Positions 26,990 through 36,900 of a DNA stretch of 64,000 nt are shown piece by piece. The stretch lies in the NCBI RefSeq assembly GCF_002242685.1, contig NZ_NBIM01000001.1:1054001-1118000 (forward strand), given 5' to 3'. Source of the DNA: Oceanimonas doudoroffii. GTDB taxonomy: Bacteria > Pseudomonadota > Gammaproteobacteria > Enterobacterales > Aeromonadaceae. Position numbers and translations under genes: made by a program. The notes below the pieces were generated by a model. It worked only from the letters and a program-made list of their open reading frames with translations. It did not search any database and had not been told where the DNA came from. Every line of letters starts with the position of its first letter. The stretch's first letter is position 1.

Positions 26990-27552
26990 GCCATGCACTC
27001 CCGCAGGGCCGCCAGACCGCGCCGAATCCAGGCCTTAATGGTGCCCAGCGGCGCGCCCATGCGGCCGGCAATTTCATGATGGGTGCAGCCGTCCATATAG
27101 GCATGCAGTATGCAGTTGCGCCGCTCCGGCTCGAGCTGTTCCAGGCAGAGCTCGACTCGAGCGCCGCACTCTTCCCAGGAGGTCTCGTCCCGGCGCTGTA
27201 GCCAGTGCTCGAACGAATGGTGCGCCTCCATGCGCTCGGCCTGCTCCGGGTCCAGGCCCAGCTCTCTGCCCCGGTTGCGTACCGTGTTCAGGGCCAGATG
27301 TCGGGCCACGCTGTAGATCCAGCCCCGGGCCGAGCCCCGGGCCGCATCAAAGCTGCCGGCCCGCAGCCAGATGTTGATCAAGGCATCGTGCACTATGTCT
27401 TCCGCCAGGGCATGATCGCGCACTATGCGCATGACCACCCCCAACAGCCGGGATCCTTCCCGTTCATAAAGCCGATGAAGGGCACTGCGCTCGCCCCTGG
27501 CACAGGCCGCCAGCAGGGCCCGGTAATCGGTATCTGTCGTCTCTGTGCTCAT
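26986..27552 (-). CDS. ECF-type RNA polymerase sigma factor
   Basis: A 188-residue sigma-70 family protein with region 2 (LYEREGSRLLGVVMRIVRDHALAEDIVHDALINIWL, a long conserved block at about 28-64, and ARGWIYSVARHLALN) and region 4 (MDGCTHHEIAGRMGAPLG plus TIKAWIRRG). Regions 1 and 3 are missing, as in ECF factors. It pairs with the overlapping RskA-type anti-sigma gene downstream and follows the DUF3455 gene by 115 bp. No strong ribosome binding site is visible before ATG 27552. It probably controls its own operon and the DUF3455 gene. Confidence 0.92.
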   Translation of the reverse strand: MSTETTDTDYRALLAACARGERSALHRLYEREGSRLLGVVMRIVRDHALAEDIVHDALINIWLRAGSFDAARGSARGWIYSVARHLALNTVRNRGRELGLDPEQAERMEAHHSFEHWLQRRDETSWEECGARVELCLEQLEPERRNCILHAYMDGCTHHEIAGRMGAPLGTIKAWIRRGLAALRECMA

Positions 27553-27555
27553 CTG

Positions 27556-27629
27556 CAGGGCCGCCCAAAAGTAGTCAAACGAAGCCTAACTCAGTTTCAA
27601 GCGTAGACCAGTTTGAACGGGCGGCCCTG
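27556..27629. repeat. 11-bp inverted repeat enclosing the ECF sigma leader
   Basis: CAGGGCCGCCC (27556-27566) and GGGCGGCCCTG (27619-27629) are exact complements separated by 52 bp. The inner arm ends three bases before the sigma start codon, so in a transcript the fold could hide the translation start. The inner segment holds repeated GTTTCAAG/GTTTGAAC words that may be the sigma promoter. Confidence 0.55.
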
Positions 27630-27667
27630 AGTTTTGCTGTTTACCCTGAGCCCGTCGATGACGTGCC

Positions 27668-28192
27668 TCAGCCGGCCTTCCAGAACAGGTAATCGGCCTG
27701 ATATTGCACGATTTGCCGCTCGCCCTGGTTGTCCTGGCCACAGGCCATGGCCGGCGCCACCCCGCCTTGCGTATTCAGCCGCTGAATGTAGGTCACCCCT
27801 GTCATGGCCCCCTCGCCTTCGGCGGGGTTCGCCCGAACCAGCTGGAAGGGTATGTTGCCATCGTCGCCCGGCGCCACCGCCAGCTGGGTGCCGGTCACAC
27901 TGGAGCCGTCGGCCGCCTGCCAGGTGGCGGGCGGACCAAAATAGCGACCCACCTCGTTGCCGCCGCTGTCCTTCAGCATCGCATCCGGCCCCATGAATAC
28001 CCAGGTCAGCTCATCGGCGGCATCGGCCTTGGCGCGGCATTCATAGGTGATTTCGCCGACCCCCACGGTTTCCAGCGCCACCTTGTTACCCGCCGGAACC
28101 TGTACGCTGTCCGGCACCGCGGCCCAGGCGACGGGCGCAAGCAACAGGGCCGAAGCCAGTACCGGAGTGATTTTGCGGTTGAAATTATGCAT
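27668..28192 (-). CDS. Secreted DUF3455 protein
   Basis: A 174-residue exported protein. The signal peptide ends at about VAWAAVPDS. The mature part has the DUF3455 blocks VPAGNKVALETVGVG, TYECRAKAD, a WVFMGPDAML block and PPATWQAADGS. Two cysteines (TYEC and MACGQ) could form a disulfide. AAGGAG lies seven bases before ATG 28192, so the upstream extension of the frame is not coding. It precedes the ECF sigma gene on the same strand and is a likely target of that sigma. Molecular function is unknown. Confidence 0.85.
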   Translation of the reverse strand: MHNFNRKITPVLASALLLAPVAWAAVPDSVQVPAGNKVALETVGVGEITYECRAKADAADELTWVFMGPDAMLKDSGGNEVGRYFGPPATWQAADGSSVTGTQLAVAPGDDGNIPFQLVRANPAEGEGAMTGVTYIQRLNTQGGVAPAMACGQDNQGERQIVQYQADYLFWKAG

Positions 28193-28300
28193 CTCATGTC
28201 TCCTTGTGACGGAAATCTCGCGTGCGGCATCTTGGCCACTCAGGTAATACCCGCCAGTTACGCATCTGGATGCACCCAACCACAAAAAAGTTTTTCTCCC

Positions 28301-30298
28301 CTAGCCCTGCAGGCTCTCCAGCAGGCCGCTTCGCCGCTCCACTCGGCGCGCAATGGCCTGCTCAAACACGCCGCGTCTGGGCTCGAGCAGGGTAAACCAG
28401 TGCCGGGCCCGGGTAATGCCGGTGTAGAGCAGCTCCTTGGTCAGCACCGGGTTCAGGGCCTCGGGCAATATCATGGCGGTGTGGGCAAATTCCGAGCCCT
28501 GGGACTTGTGTACCGTCATGGCAAACACCGTTTCCACTTCACTCAGCCGGCTGGGCAGCACAAAGCGCAACTCGCCGCTGCCGTCGTTGCGGGGAAAGGC
28601 CACCCGCAACACCGGTCGGCCGTCTTCTTCCGGCAGGCGCAGGGCAATGCCGATGTCACCGTTCATCAGCCCCAGGCCGTAATCGTTACGGGTGACCAGC
28701 ACCGGCCGGCCTTCATACCAGCCTTCCTTGCCTTCCAGCAGGCCGCGTCGGTGCAGCAGGCCGGCGATACGCTCATTTAGTCCTTCCACCCCCCAGGGCC
28801 CGCGACGCACCGCACACAGCAACCGAAACTGATCAAAGGCGGCGAGCACGCCTTTGGCCCAGTCATGCCAGGCACCATCACCATAGGCCGTGCCAACGGC
28901 GGGCCGCTCATCACGCAGTGTGCTCAGGTAGTGGCCATAGCCCAGGGCCTGGCCCCGGCCGTCACTCAGCAGCCGGTTGAGCGCACCGTCCTGCTCCCCC
29001 TTGAGTCGCACCGTGGCCACCTCGTCGCCGCCGGCGAGGTGCCGCCGCGCTTCTTCGGGCTGTTGGCGATTCACCGCCTCCGCCAACCGGCCAATGCCGG
29101 AGCCCCCGGCAAAGCGGCGGGAATAACGCAGCATCAGAATGCGCTGGGCCAGGGCATTTCGCCCGGGCTCGCCGGCCACCAGTGCCGAATGCGCCACCTG
29201 TTCGCCACTGACCGCTTCAAGCCAGGCCAGGCGCTCCGGTTGATACAGTCCCCGTTCGGCATGGCGGCACAAATCCCCCAGCAGGGCTCCCGCCTCCACC
29301 GAAGCCAGCTGATCCTTGTCTCCGAGCAGCAACAACCGGGCATGAGCCGGCAGCGCCGCCAGCAGGCTGTGCATCATTTCCAGATCGATCATCGAGGCCT
29401 CATCCACCACCAGCACGTCCAGGGGCAACGGATTGCCGGCATGATGGCGAAAATGCCGGCTATCGGGCAGGCTGCCCAGCAGCCGGTGCAGGGTGCTTAC
29501 CTCCACCGGTATACGGGCACGCACTTCGTCGTTCACCGGCAGCGACGCCACCTGGGCGCCGATCGACTCGGTGAGCCGGGCCGCCGCCTTGCCGGTGGGG
29601 GCCGCCAGCCGAATGCGCAGCGGCTGCTCGGCGGTGCCCTGCAGCAACGCCAGCAGCCGCACCACCGTCGTGGTCTTGCCGGTGCCGGGGCCGCCGGTGA
29701 TCAAGGTAAAGCCGCTGCTCGCCGCCAGCGCGCAGGCAAGCTTCTGCCAGTCGGTCTGGCGCTCACCGTTAAGCAGCAGCGGCTCGGGAAAGAGCCGCGC
29801 CAGCCAGCCGGACAGGCCGTCTGGCACGGCTCTGTCGTCACCGATGCGCGCCGCCAGCGCCCGCGCCACCCCCTGCTCATAATTCCAGTAACGGCGCAAG
29901 TAGAGGCGCTCGCCATGCAGCACCAAAGGCCGGTCCGTCTCGCCCCCGGCGGCCACCAGGGCGCTTGCCGCCAGGGCTCGAGTCCAGTGCGCCAGGGTCA
30001 GGCCCGCCAGCTGCACGGAGGGCAGCCAGGCATCGGCCAGGCCCTCCTCTCCTTCCGGCGGCAATGACAGGGCAAAGTCGGGCGCAGCCAGGGTGGCGGC
30101 CAGATCCAGACACACATGACCATGGCCCAGCTGGTGGCTGGCCAGGGCCGAGGCCAGCAGTACCACCGACTCGGCCTGGTCATCCTGCTCGGCAAAAAAG
30201 CCCGCCAGGGCCCGGTCCAGTGGCCGCAGCCAGCCCAGCGCCACCCAACGGTCAAGCAGCGCCAGCAACTCGGTGATGGTGGTATGGGGGGTGATCAT
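28301..30298 (-). CDS. recD: Exodeoxyribonuclease V, alpha subunit (RecD helicase)
   Basis: A 665-residue 5'-3' superfamily 1B helicase of the RecBCD recombination complex. Walker A is GGPGTGKTTT, followed by LAAPTGKAA, the Walker B region VVDEASMID, LLGDKDQL and the C-terminal TVHKSQGSEF and LLYTGITRAR motifs. ATG 30298 overlaps the recB stop as ATGA, which is preferred over a start nine codons earlier. It is the last gene of recC-recB-recD. Confidence 0.96.
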   Translation of the reverse strand: MITPHTTITELLALLDRWVALGWLRPLDRALAGFFAEQDDQAESVVLLASALASHQLGHGHVCLDLAATLAAPDFALSLPPEGEEGLADAWLPSVQLAGLTLAHWTRALAASALVAAGGETDRPLVLHGERLYLRRYWNYEQGVARALAARIGDDRAVPDGLSGWLARLFPEPLLLNGERQTDWQKLACALAASSGFTLITGGPGTGKTTTVVRLLALLQGTAEQPLRIRLAAPTGKAAARLTESIGAQVASLPVNDEVRARIPVEVSTLHRLLGSLPDSRHFRHHAGNPLPLDVLVVDEASMIDLEMMHSLLAALPAHARLLLLGDKDQLASVEAGALLGDLCRHAERGLYQPERLAWLEAVSGEQVAHSALVAGEPGRNALAQRILMLRYSRRFAGGSGIGRLAEAVNRQQPEEARRHLAGGDEVATVRLKGEQDGALNRLLSDGRGQALGYGHYLSTLRDERPAVGTAYGDGAWHDWAKGVLAAFDQFRLLCAVRRGPWGVEGLNERIAGLLHRRGLLEGKEGWYEGRPVLVTRNDYGLGLMNGDIGIALRLPEEDGRPVLRVAFPRNDGSGELRFVLPSRLSEVETVFAMTVHKSQGSEFAHTAMILPEALNPVLTKELLYTGITRARHWFTLLEPRRGVFEQAIARRVERRSGLLESLQG

Positions 30299-33200
30299 GG
30301 CTGAACCTCCTCGGCCTGGCCGCAAAACAGCGCGTCAAGGCGCTCTATCAAAACCCTGGGGGGCTTGTGGGAAAACAAGGCACCGGGGCGGCGTACAAAA
30401 AGATACAGGGCACCGCCCATGTGGGTGTCGTAGTCGTAATCGGGCAGCCGCAGCCGCAGCTGGCGGTGCAGCGCCAGCACATAGAGCACGTACTGCAGAT
30501 CGTAACGGTGGCGAATCATCTGATCGATCATGGCCGCCTGGGTGTAATCCTCGTCTTCCGGGCCCAGCCAGTTTGACTTGTAATCCACCACGTAATAACG
30601 GCCTTCATGTTCAAACACCAAATCGATAAAGCCCTTGAGCATGCCGTTGAGCCGCCCCGGGGCCAGCACCGGTCGCTCCTGCTCCGGCAACACATGGGTG
30701 CGTACCAGCTCGTCCAACCTGGGCACCCGCACCTGACTCACTTCGAGCCAGAACTCCAGCTCCGGCTGAAACTGTTGCAGCGCCTGCAGTGCCGGGCCGC
30801 CCTCAAACAGCGGCGTAGCCAGCAGGCCCCGCAGCCAGTCGGTCAGCGCCGGTGCCCACTCTTCCAGGTTGCGCAGCTGGCAACGCCGGGCCAGTTGGCC
30901 GGCCAGCTCCTCGGGTTGTGCCGCCAGCCCTTCGGTCAGGGCCAGCTCCAGCAAACCGTGCAGAAAGGTACCCGCCGCCGGCCCGCGAGGAAAACGGTGC
31001 AGGCTGGGGGTTTCACCGGGCCGCAGCGGCACAAAGGGCCGCTCCAGTTCGTCGTCGCCGGCCTTGCCGGCCTCGGGCCGCTCGGGGGCGGCATCGTCAA
31101 AGCGCTGGCCGGCGTCTTCCCGACTCAGCAGGGCGCTGTATGAGGCAATCCACCAGTGCTCGGCGGCCGGGCGGGCCGGCGTGGCCCAGACCGGCGGGGC
31201 GACGCCCGCCGAGGTATCCACCCAGGTTTCCACGTCCGGTTCCGGCGCCGGGCTCAGGCTGGTATGGTCGCTCACCAGTGGTGTCAGCCAGCCCTGAAGA
31301 TTGCCGTCCAGCACGGCGCCACCGCCCAGCAGCCGCCCCATGGCCGAGTCATGCAGGCGGGATGCCTTGCCGTTGCCCACACGAATGTCCGCCAGCCCCA
31401 GCCAACAGGCGTGCCGGGCCCGAGTCAAGGCTACATAGAGCAGGCGCAAATCCTCGCCCAGCCGTTCGCGCTCGGCCTGGGCCTGCTGCTCATCGGTGGG
31501 GCTCAGCACCAACCGCTTGCGCTCGCCGTCGTGCAGCTGCACCGCCGTGCCCCGGGCCCCGCTTTCCCGGAACGAGCAGATAAAAGGCAGAAACACCAGG
31601 GGGTACTCCAGCCCCTTGGATTTGTGAATGGTCACCACCCGCACCAGGGCGGCGTCGCTTTCCAGCCGCAGCACCTGCTCGTCGGCGGCCTGGCGTTCCC
31701 CGTCCATGCACTCGGTAAGGTGGCGGATCAGCGCCTGCTCGCCATCAAGGCTGGCGGCGGCCTGCTGCATCAGCTCGGCCAGATGCAATATATTGGTGAG
31801 GCTACGCTCGCCTTCCGTGCCCCGCAACAGCCGGGCCGGCAGGGCGAAGTCGTGCAACAGCCGGTGCACCATGGGCAATACTCCCTGGCGCTGCCAGATG
31901 CGGCGATAGTCCCGAAACTGCAACACGCGACGCTCCCAGTGACGCTCATCCTGGTTGAGCCGCTCCAGCTCGCCGAGACTCAAGCCCAGGGTGGTGGTGG
32001 CCAGCGCCGCCCTGAGTGTGCCGTCCTGCTCCGGCTCGGCGCAGGCGCGCAACCAGTGGCGCAAATCCGCCGCCTCGGGGCTGGCAAACACCGAGTCCTT
32101 GTCGGACAGGTACACGCTGCGCACGCCCCGGGCCGCCAGCGCGGTGCGAATGGCCTGGGCCTCGCGAAAACTGCGCACCAGCACCGCCATGTCGCTGGGC
32201 CGCACCGGGGTCAGGGTGTCGCCGTCGGCAAAGCCGGCCCGGCCCGCACCGCCCAGGTTCAGCAACCGGGTCATGTGGCTGGCGCAGCGCTCGGCCATCT
32301 GCTCCACATAGGCACCGCCGGCAAAGGGCGTATCGTCGTCCTGTTCCAGCTGCCACAGGGTCAGCGCCGGCTGCGGCGCACCCTCGCACTGCCAGCCTTC
32401 TTGTCGGCCCTTGGCCTTTACCGGCACAAAGGGCAGCGGATTGTGCTCGCCGTCGCGAAACAGAAAGGCGCCCTCGGCATGCTGCTCGGCCCGTTCAAAC
32501 AGGTGATTGACCGCCGCCACCATGGCCGTGGCGGAGCGAAAGTTGGTGTCCAGACTGTAGTGCCGGCCCTCGGTGGCGGCCCGGGCCGACAGGTAGGTAT
32601 AAATGTCGGCACCGCGAAAGGCGTAAATGGCCTGCTTGGGATCGCCAATCATAAACAGGCCGCTGTCGGCGCTGTTGTCCGCCACGCGGTAAATTGTGTC
32701 GAAAATACGGTATTGCAGGGGGTCGGTGTCCTGAAATTCATCGATCAACGCCACCGGAAACTGTTGCCTGATCACTTCGGCCAGGCGCGGGCCGTTCTCT
32801 CCGGCCAGGGCATCATCCAGGCGGGTCAGCATGTCGTCAAAGCCCATTTCGGCCCGGCGGCGTTTTTCCAGCTCAAAGCGCCGGCGCACCCAGGCGGCGG
32901 CATGGCGCAGCGCCGGCTCGGCGGGGCCGGTGAGGGCCGCCAGCTGCGCCGGCAGGGTCACCATGGCATCCAGGCCCGAATGAACGGGCGGCGTGCCGGT
33001 TTTCCAGGCCTCTGCCAGGCCGTCGGGGGTGAGCCGCACAAAGCCGGTACCGAGATCCAGCTCCGCCTCGGTGGAGCCGGCCCAGGCCCGCAGCTTGCCG
33101 AACCAGGGCTGATAGTAACGGGCCTGCAGCTTGCGACCGTTAACCACCTTGTCGGCCACCGCCTTGTCGAGCAGCAATTCCAGTTCGTCGGCCCAGGCGC

Positions 33201-33900
33201 CCCAGGGGGCCTTGAGGGCCGCGAGGTCGGCCTCGCGCTGGCTCAGGCTGTGCGCCAGCAGCTCCCCCAGCTCACCCTCGGCCTCGCCCGGCTCGCCCAG
33301 CAGCGGCCGCAGCGCCTTCAGCAGGCCACTCGGGGTCTGCCAGTGGGTCATCACCCAGTCGAGGGCGGCGCCGCCCAGCGGGTAGCACTGGCGGCGCCAG
33401 TAATCACGCACCACTTCCGCCAGCAGTTCGCTATGATCGGTTTGCAGGGTCTGGGTAAACAGGCTGCCGCTGTCAAAGGCGTGCTCCCGCAGCATGCGCT
33501 GGCACCAGCCGTGAATGGTGGACACCGCCGCCTCGTCCATCCACTGGGCGGCAATGTCGAGGCGATGGGCACAACCGGTCCACTGCTCGGGGGCAATATC
33601 GTCGCGCAGGGCCATCAGCAGGTCATCGCCCTGCGCCTCGCCGCGAAATACCGCCGCCGCCTCCACCAGCCGGGCACGAATGCGATCACGCAACTCCTGG
33701 GTGGCGGCCTCGGTAAAGGTCACCACCAGAATTTCCGGCGGCAGCAGCTCCCGGGCAAAACCCTGTTCTCCGCCGTGGCCCAGCACCAACCGCAGGTAGA
33801 GTGCCGAAATGGTAAAGGTTTTGCCGGTGCCGGCGCTGGCCTCGATCAGCCGGCTGCCGTGCAGGGGAAAGCTCAGCGCCAGCGGACGCGTTGCACTCAT
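30295..33900 (-). CDS. recB: Exodeoxyribonuclease V, beta subunit (RecB helicase-nuclease)
   Basis: A 1201-residue 3'-5' helicase and nuclease. The N-terminal Walker A is EASAGTGKTFT, motif II is VALIDEFQDTDPLQY, and later helicase motifs include TIHKSKGLEYPLVFLP and LLYVALTRARH. The C-terminal nuclease domain has YYVVDYKSNWLG with the catalytic Asp and Lys. Length matches E. coli RecB (1180). The start overlaps the recC stop and the end overlaps the recD start by 4 bp each, so the subunits are made in a coupled way. Confidence 0.97.
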   Translation of the reverse strand: MSATRPLALSFPLHGSRLIEASAGTGKTFTISALYLRLVLGHGGEQGFARELLPPEILVVTFTEAATQELRDRIRARLVEAAAVFRGEAQGDDLLMALRDDIAPEQWTGCAHRLDIAAQWMDEAAVSTIHGWCQRMLREHAFDSGSLFTQTLQTDHSELLAEVVRDYWRRQCYPLGGAALDWVMTHWQTPSGLLKALRPLLGEPGEAEGELGELLAHSLSQREADLAALKAPWGAWADELELLLDKAVADKVVNGRKLQARYYQPWFGKLRAWAGSTEAELDLGTGFVRLTPDGLAEAWKTGTPPVHSGLDAMVTLPAQLAALTGPAEPALRHAAAWVRRRFELEKRRRAEMGFDDMLTRLDDALAGENGPRLAEVIRQQFPVALIDEFQDTDPLQYRIFDTIYRVADNSADSGLFMIGDPKQAIYAFRGADIYTYLSARAATEGRHYSLDTNFRSATAMVAAVNHLFERAEQHAEGAFLFRDGEHNPLPFVPVKAKGRQEGWQCEGAPQPALTLWQLEQDDDTPFAGGAYVEQMAERCASHMTRLLNLGGAGRAGFADGDTLTPVRPSDMAVLVRSFREAQAIRTALAARGVRSVYLSDKDSVFASPEAADLRHWLRACAEPEQDGTLRAALATTTLGLSLGELERLNQDERHWERRVLQFRDYRRIWQRQGVLPMVHRLLHDFALPARLLRGTEGERSLTNILHLAELMQQAAASLDGEQALIRHLTECMDGERQAADEQVLRLESDAALVRVVTIHKSKGLEYPLVFLPFICSFRESGARGTAVQLHDGERKRLVLSPTDEQQAQAERERLGEDLRLLYVALTRARHACWLGLADIRVGNGKASRLHDSAMGRLLGGGAVLDGNLQGWLTPLVSDHTSLSPAPEPDVETWVDTSAGVAPPVWATPARPAAEHWWIASYSALLSREDAGQRFDDAAPERPEAGKAGDDELERPFVPLRPGETPSLHRFPRGPAAGTFLHGLLELALTEGLAAQPEELAGQLARRCQLRNLEEWAPALTDWLRGLLATPLFEGGPALQALQQFQPELEFWLEVSQVRVPRLDELVRTHVLPEQERPVLAPGRLNGMLKGFIDLVFEHEGRYYVVDYKSNWLGPEDEDYTQAAMIDQMIRHRYDLQYVLYVLALHRQLRLRLPDYDYDTHMGGALYLFVRRPGALFSHKPPRVLIERLDALFCGQAEEVQP

Positions 33901-36900
33901 GATAATGCCTCCTGTGGCAAGGGTTGCGGGCCATGCTCCAGCAGCGGCCGGTAAAGTTGTTCGCTCCAGGCGGCAAAACAGCCATCGGCATTCAGAACGT
34001 CAAAGTCGGGGAACTGCCGGGCCAGGGCGCCGCTCTCCGCGCGCTCACCTTGGCTGTGGTAACCGTCGCCCTCATAGGCTTTGCGGGCGGCCGGCTCGGC
34101 CCTGGTGTCGTCCTTTTGCTCGAGTCGGCTCATGGCGGTTTTCATCGCCACCGGCAGCGGCGCCGTCATGCCCGCCTGCAAAGCATTCAGCCAACCCTGC
34201 ACGATGCGTTGGGCGTCCTCTTGCGGCAGCGGTGCGCCATGCAGGGTGGTGTCTTCCCCCACCACATACAGGCTGAGTTTAATGCCGCAGGCGCAGGCCA
34301 CCGTCTGGGCCACAAAGGCGCGCAGCAGCCGGTGCCAGCGCAGGCTTTTATCGTTTTGCAGATTCCCCGGCTGCAGCTCAATCAGGGCCAACCGGTCGCC
34401 GCCCTGGCGCAGTCCGCCCAGCCAGCCTTCCAGTTGCAGACCCGAATGCTCAATCGACAGCGGCAGCGGCGAAGTCAATATTCCGGGCCAGGCATGACAA
34501 AGCGCCCTGAAACGGGCCAGCTGATCCGGCAGGGCCGCCTGCACCTCGGTCCGAATCCGCTCGCCAAAGCCCGCCAGCGGCAACCGGCCCTGCCCCTGCA
34601 GCCGGGCGGCGGCCCTGGCCAGGGCGGCATCGGGCTCCTCGGCATTCGCGGCGGCCTCCAGCAGCTCACGCTTGATCACATAACGCTCAAGGCCGTTGAG
34701 GGCAAAGGGCTCGTCGTCGAGCCCGGTGGCGGTGCTTTCATCCAGCATGACCTTGAGCCGGCGGGCAAAAAAGGCAGCCACGGGCTGGCGCAGAAACTGC
34801 TGCAGCTGCTCCAACGGCACGGGGCCGTCCGGACACCAGGCCGGCAGAGACGACTCGGTAGAGGTAGGGTTGCCCTCGGCCTGCACCCACTCCCGGGCAT
34901 AGCTGATCAGGCCGCTGCCGGGGGTGAAGTAACGCCGACTAAAGGGCTGCAACGGGTGCTCGGTGGTAATGGCATCAAGCAGCTCACCGCCCTGCGCCAG
35001 CTGCCAACCACTCAGATGATCCCTGAGCTGGCCCACCAGCACCGACGGCGGCCGCTCGGTATTGTCGCGAATGCTACGGCCCACCCAGCTGATATAGAGC
35101 CCGTCCCGGGCCGAGAGCAGGGCTTCCAGCATCAGGTAGCGGTCGTCTTCCCGGCGGGAGCGATCCCCGGGGCGGTAGTCGCCGGCCATCAGATCAAAGT
35201 CGAGGGGGGTAACGCTGCGAGGATAGTCGCCGTCGTTCATGCCCAGCAGGCAGACCCGGCGAAAGGGAATGGCGCGCATCGGCATCAGGGTGCAGAAATT
35301 CACCGCCCCGGCCAGAAAACGCTGGCTCAGCCGGCCCTGATCCACCGCGGCCAGCCAGGCTTCGCGCACCACGGTGAGCGGCAGTGGCTCGGTCAGCTCC
35401 ACTCCGGCACAGAGTTCCTGCCACTGCTCCAGGGCATCGGTGAGGCCGCCCATCAATGCCTGCTCGCGCTCACTGTCGGGCTCAAAGAAGGCACCGAGCA
35501 ACGCCAGCAGCCGCACCGACCACTCGGCGGCGGACACCGCCTCACTCAGGGTATCGTGCAGGGCATCAATGGCGTCCAGCAGGCTCACCAGGGGGCCGAT
35601 GATAACGGCGTCCAGGCCGCCGATTTCATCGTAGGGCTCAATGCCGGCCCAGGCGTCACCGGTGCCCACGGCATAGCCCAGCAGCATGCGGCGCAGGCCA
35701 AAGCGCCAGGTGTTCTGCTCCAGGCTGCCCGGCAGGCCCAGGCCGGCCCGGCGGCGGGCGTCCAGGCCCCAGCGCACCCCGGCCCCTTCAATCCAGCGCC
35801 GCAGCACCGGCAGATCCGCCTCGTGAATACCAAAACGCCGGCGCAGGGCGGCCACGTCGAGCAGATCCAGCACCTCGCTCACCGGCAACCGGCTGTCGGG
35901 CAGGCGCAGCAAGTGCTCCAGGGCGATCAACAGCGGCTCATTGCCCCGGCTGCCCTGATCCGCCAGGGTAAAGGGAATAAAGCGATCGTCGTCCCGTTCA
36001 TACTGGCCAAATACCGCCTGAATATGGGGAGCATAAACGTTGATGTCGGGCACCATAACAATGATGTCACGGGGTCGCAGGCTATCGTCTTCGGAAAAAC
36101 GGGCCAGCAGCCGATCGTGCAGAATTTCCACTTCACGCTGGGGGCTGTGGCCGACATGAAATTCCACGCTGAGCTGCTCCGGCGCCAGCGGCGGCCAGTA
36201 TTCGCGGCTTTCCGCCGGCGGCCGCAGGTTGAGAATGTCATCCTGCAGCTGACCCAGTAAATGCTCGGTGTTGCCGTCATCAAACAGATCGATGCGGCTG
36301 CCGAGGGCGTCAAAACGGGCACGGTAACTGTCGGGGTCGTCCAGACTGTCGAGCAGGTTGATGTAGTCCCGGCCCTGCTTGCCCCAGGCCGCCAGCAACG
36401 GATGGGCATGTTGATGCAGCTCCACCGCACTCAGCCCCGGGGCCTGGCCGGCCTTGCGGGCGTGCCGGCGGTACTGGTGGCGCAGCAGATCCTGATCCGG
36501 CACTATGTCGCCCCAGTGGTGCTGGCAGGGATTGTGCACGCACAGCAGCACCTGACTGAACCGAGCCATGGCCGACAGCGCTTCCAGGGTCTGTGCCGGC
36601 AACGAGGAAATGCCGAACACCACCACACGCCGAGGCAGTCCGGGGGGGCGGCGTTCGCAGGTACGCAAGTATTCCACAAAGCGCGGGTGCACCCCGGCCC
36701 GGCTGCCGGCCAGCTCCTGCTCCCCCACGTCACCCAGCAACACGCGCCATAACGCCGGCTGCCAGCGTACCGCCTCTTCCAGCGGCTGTTCGCCCCGGCG
36801 ACCGTGGATCATCACATCACGGCCGTCCGCCCAGGCCGCCAGCCAGTCGGCCCGGTACACCTGGTACTGATCGAACAAGTCCGCCAGCCGCTCGGCCAGC

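Noticed and set aside
31156..33954. 932-codon plus-strand frame antisense to recB, and a similar 889-codon frame at 10844-13513 antisense to gyrA
   Set aside because: Long antisense frames arise in GC-rich coding DNA. The products are low-complexity in His, Gly and Gln, with no domain, while recB and gyrA are certain.
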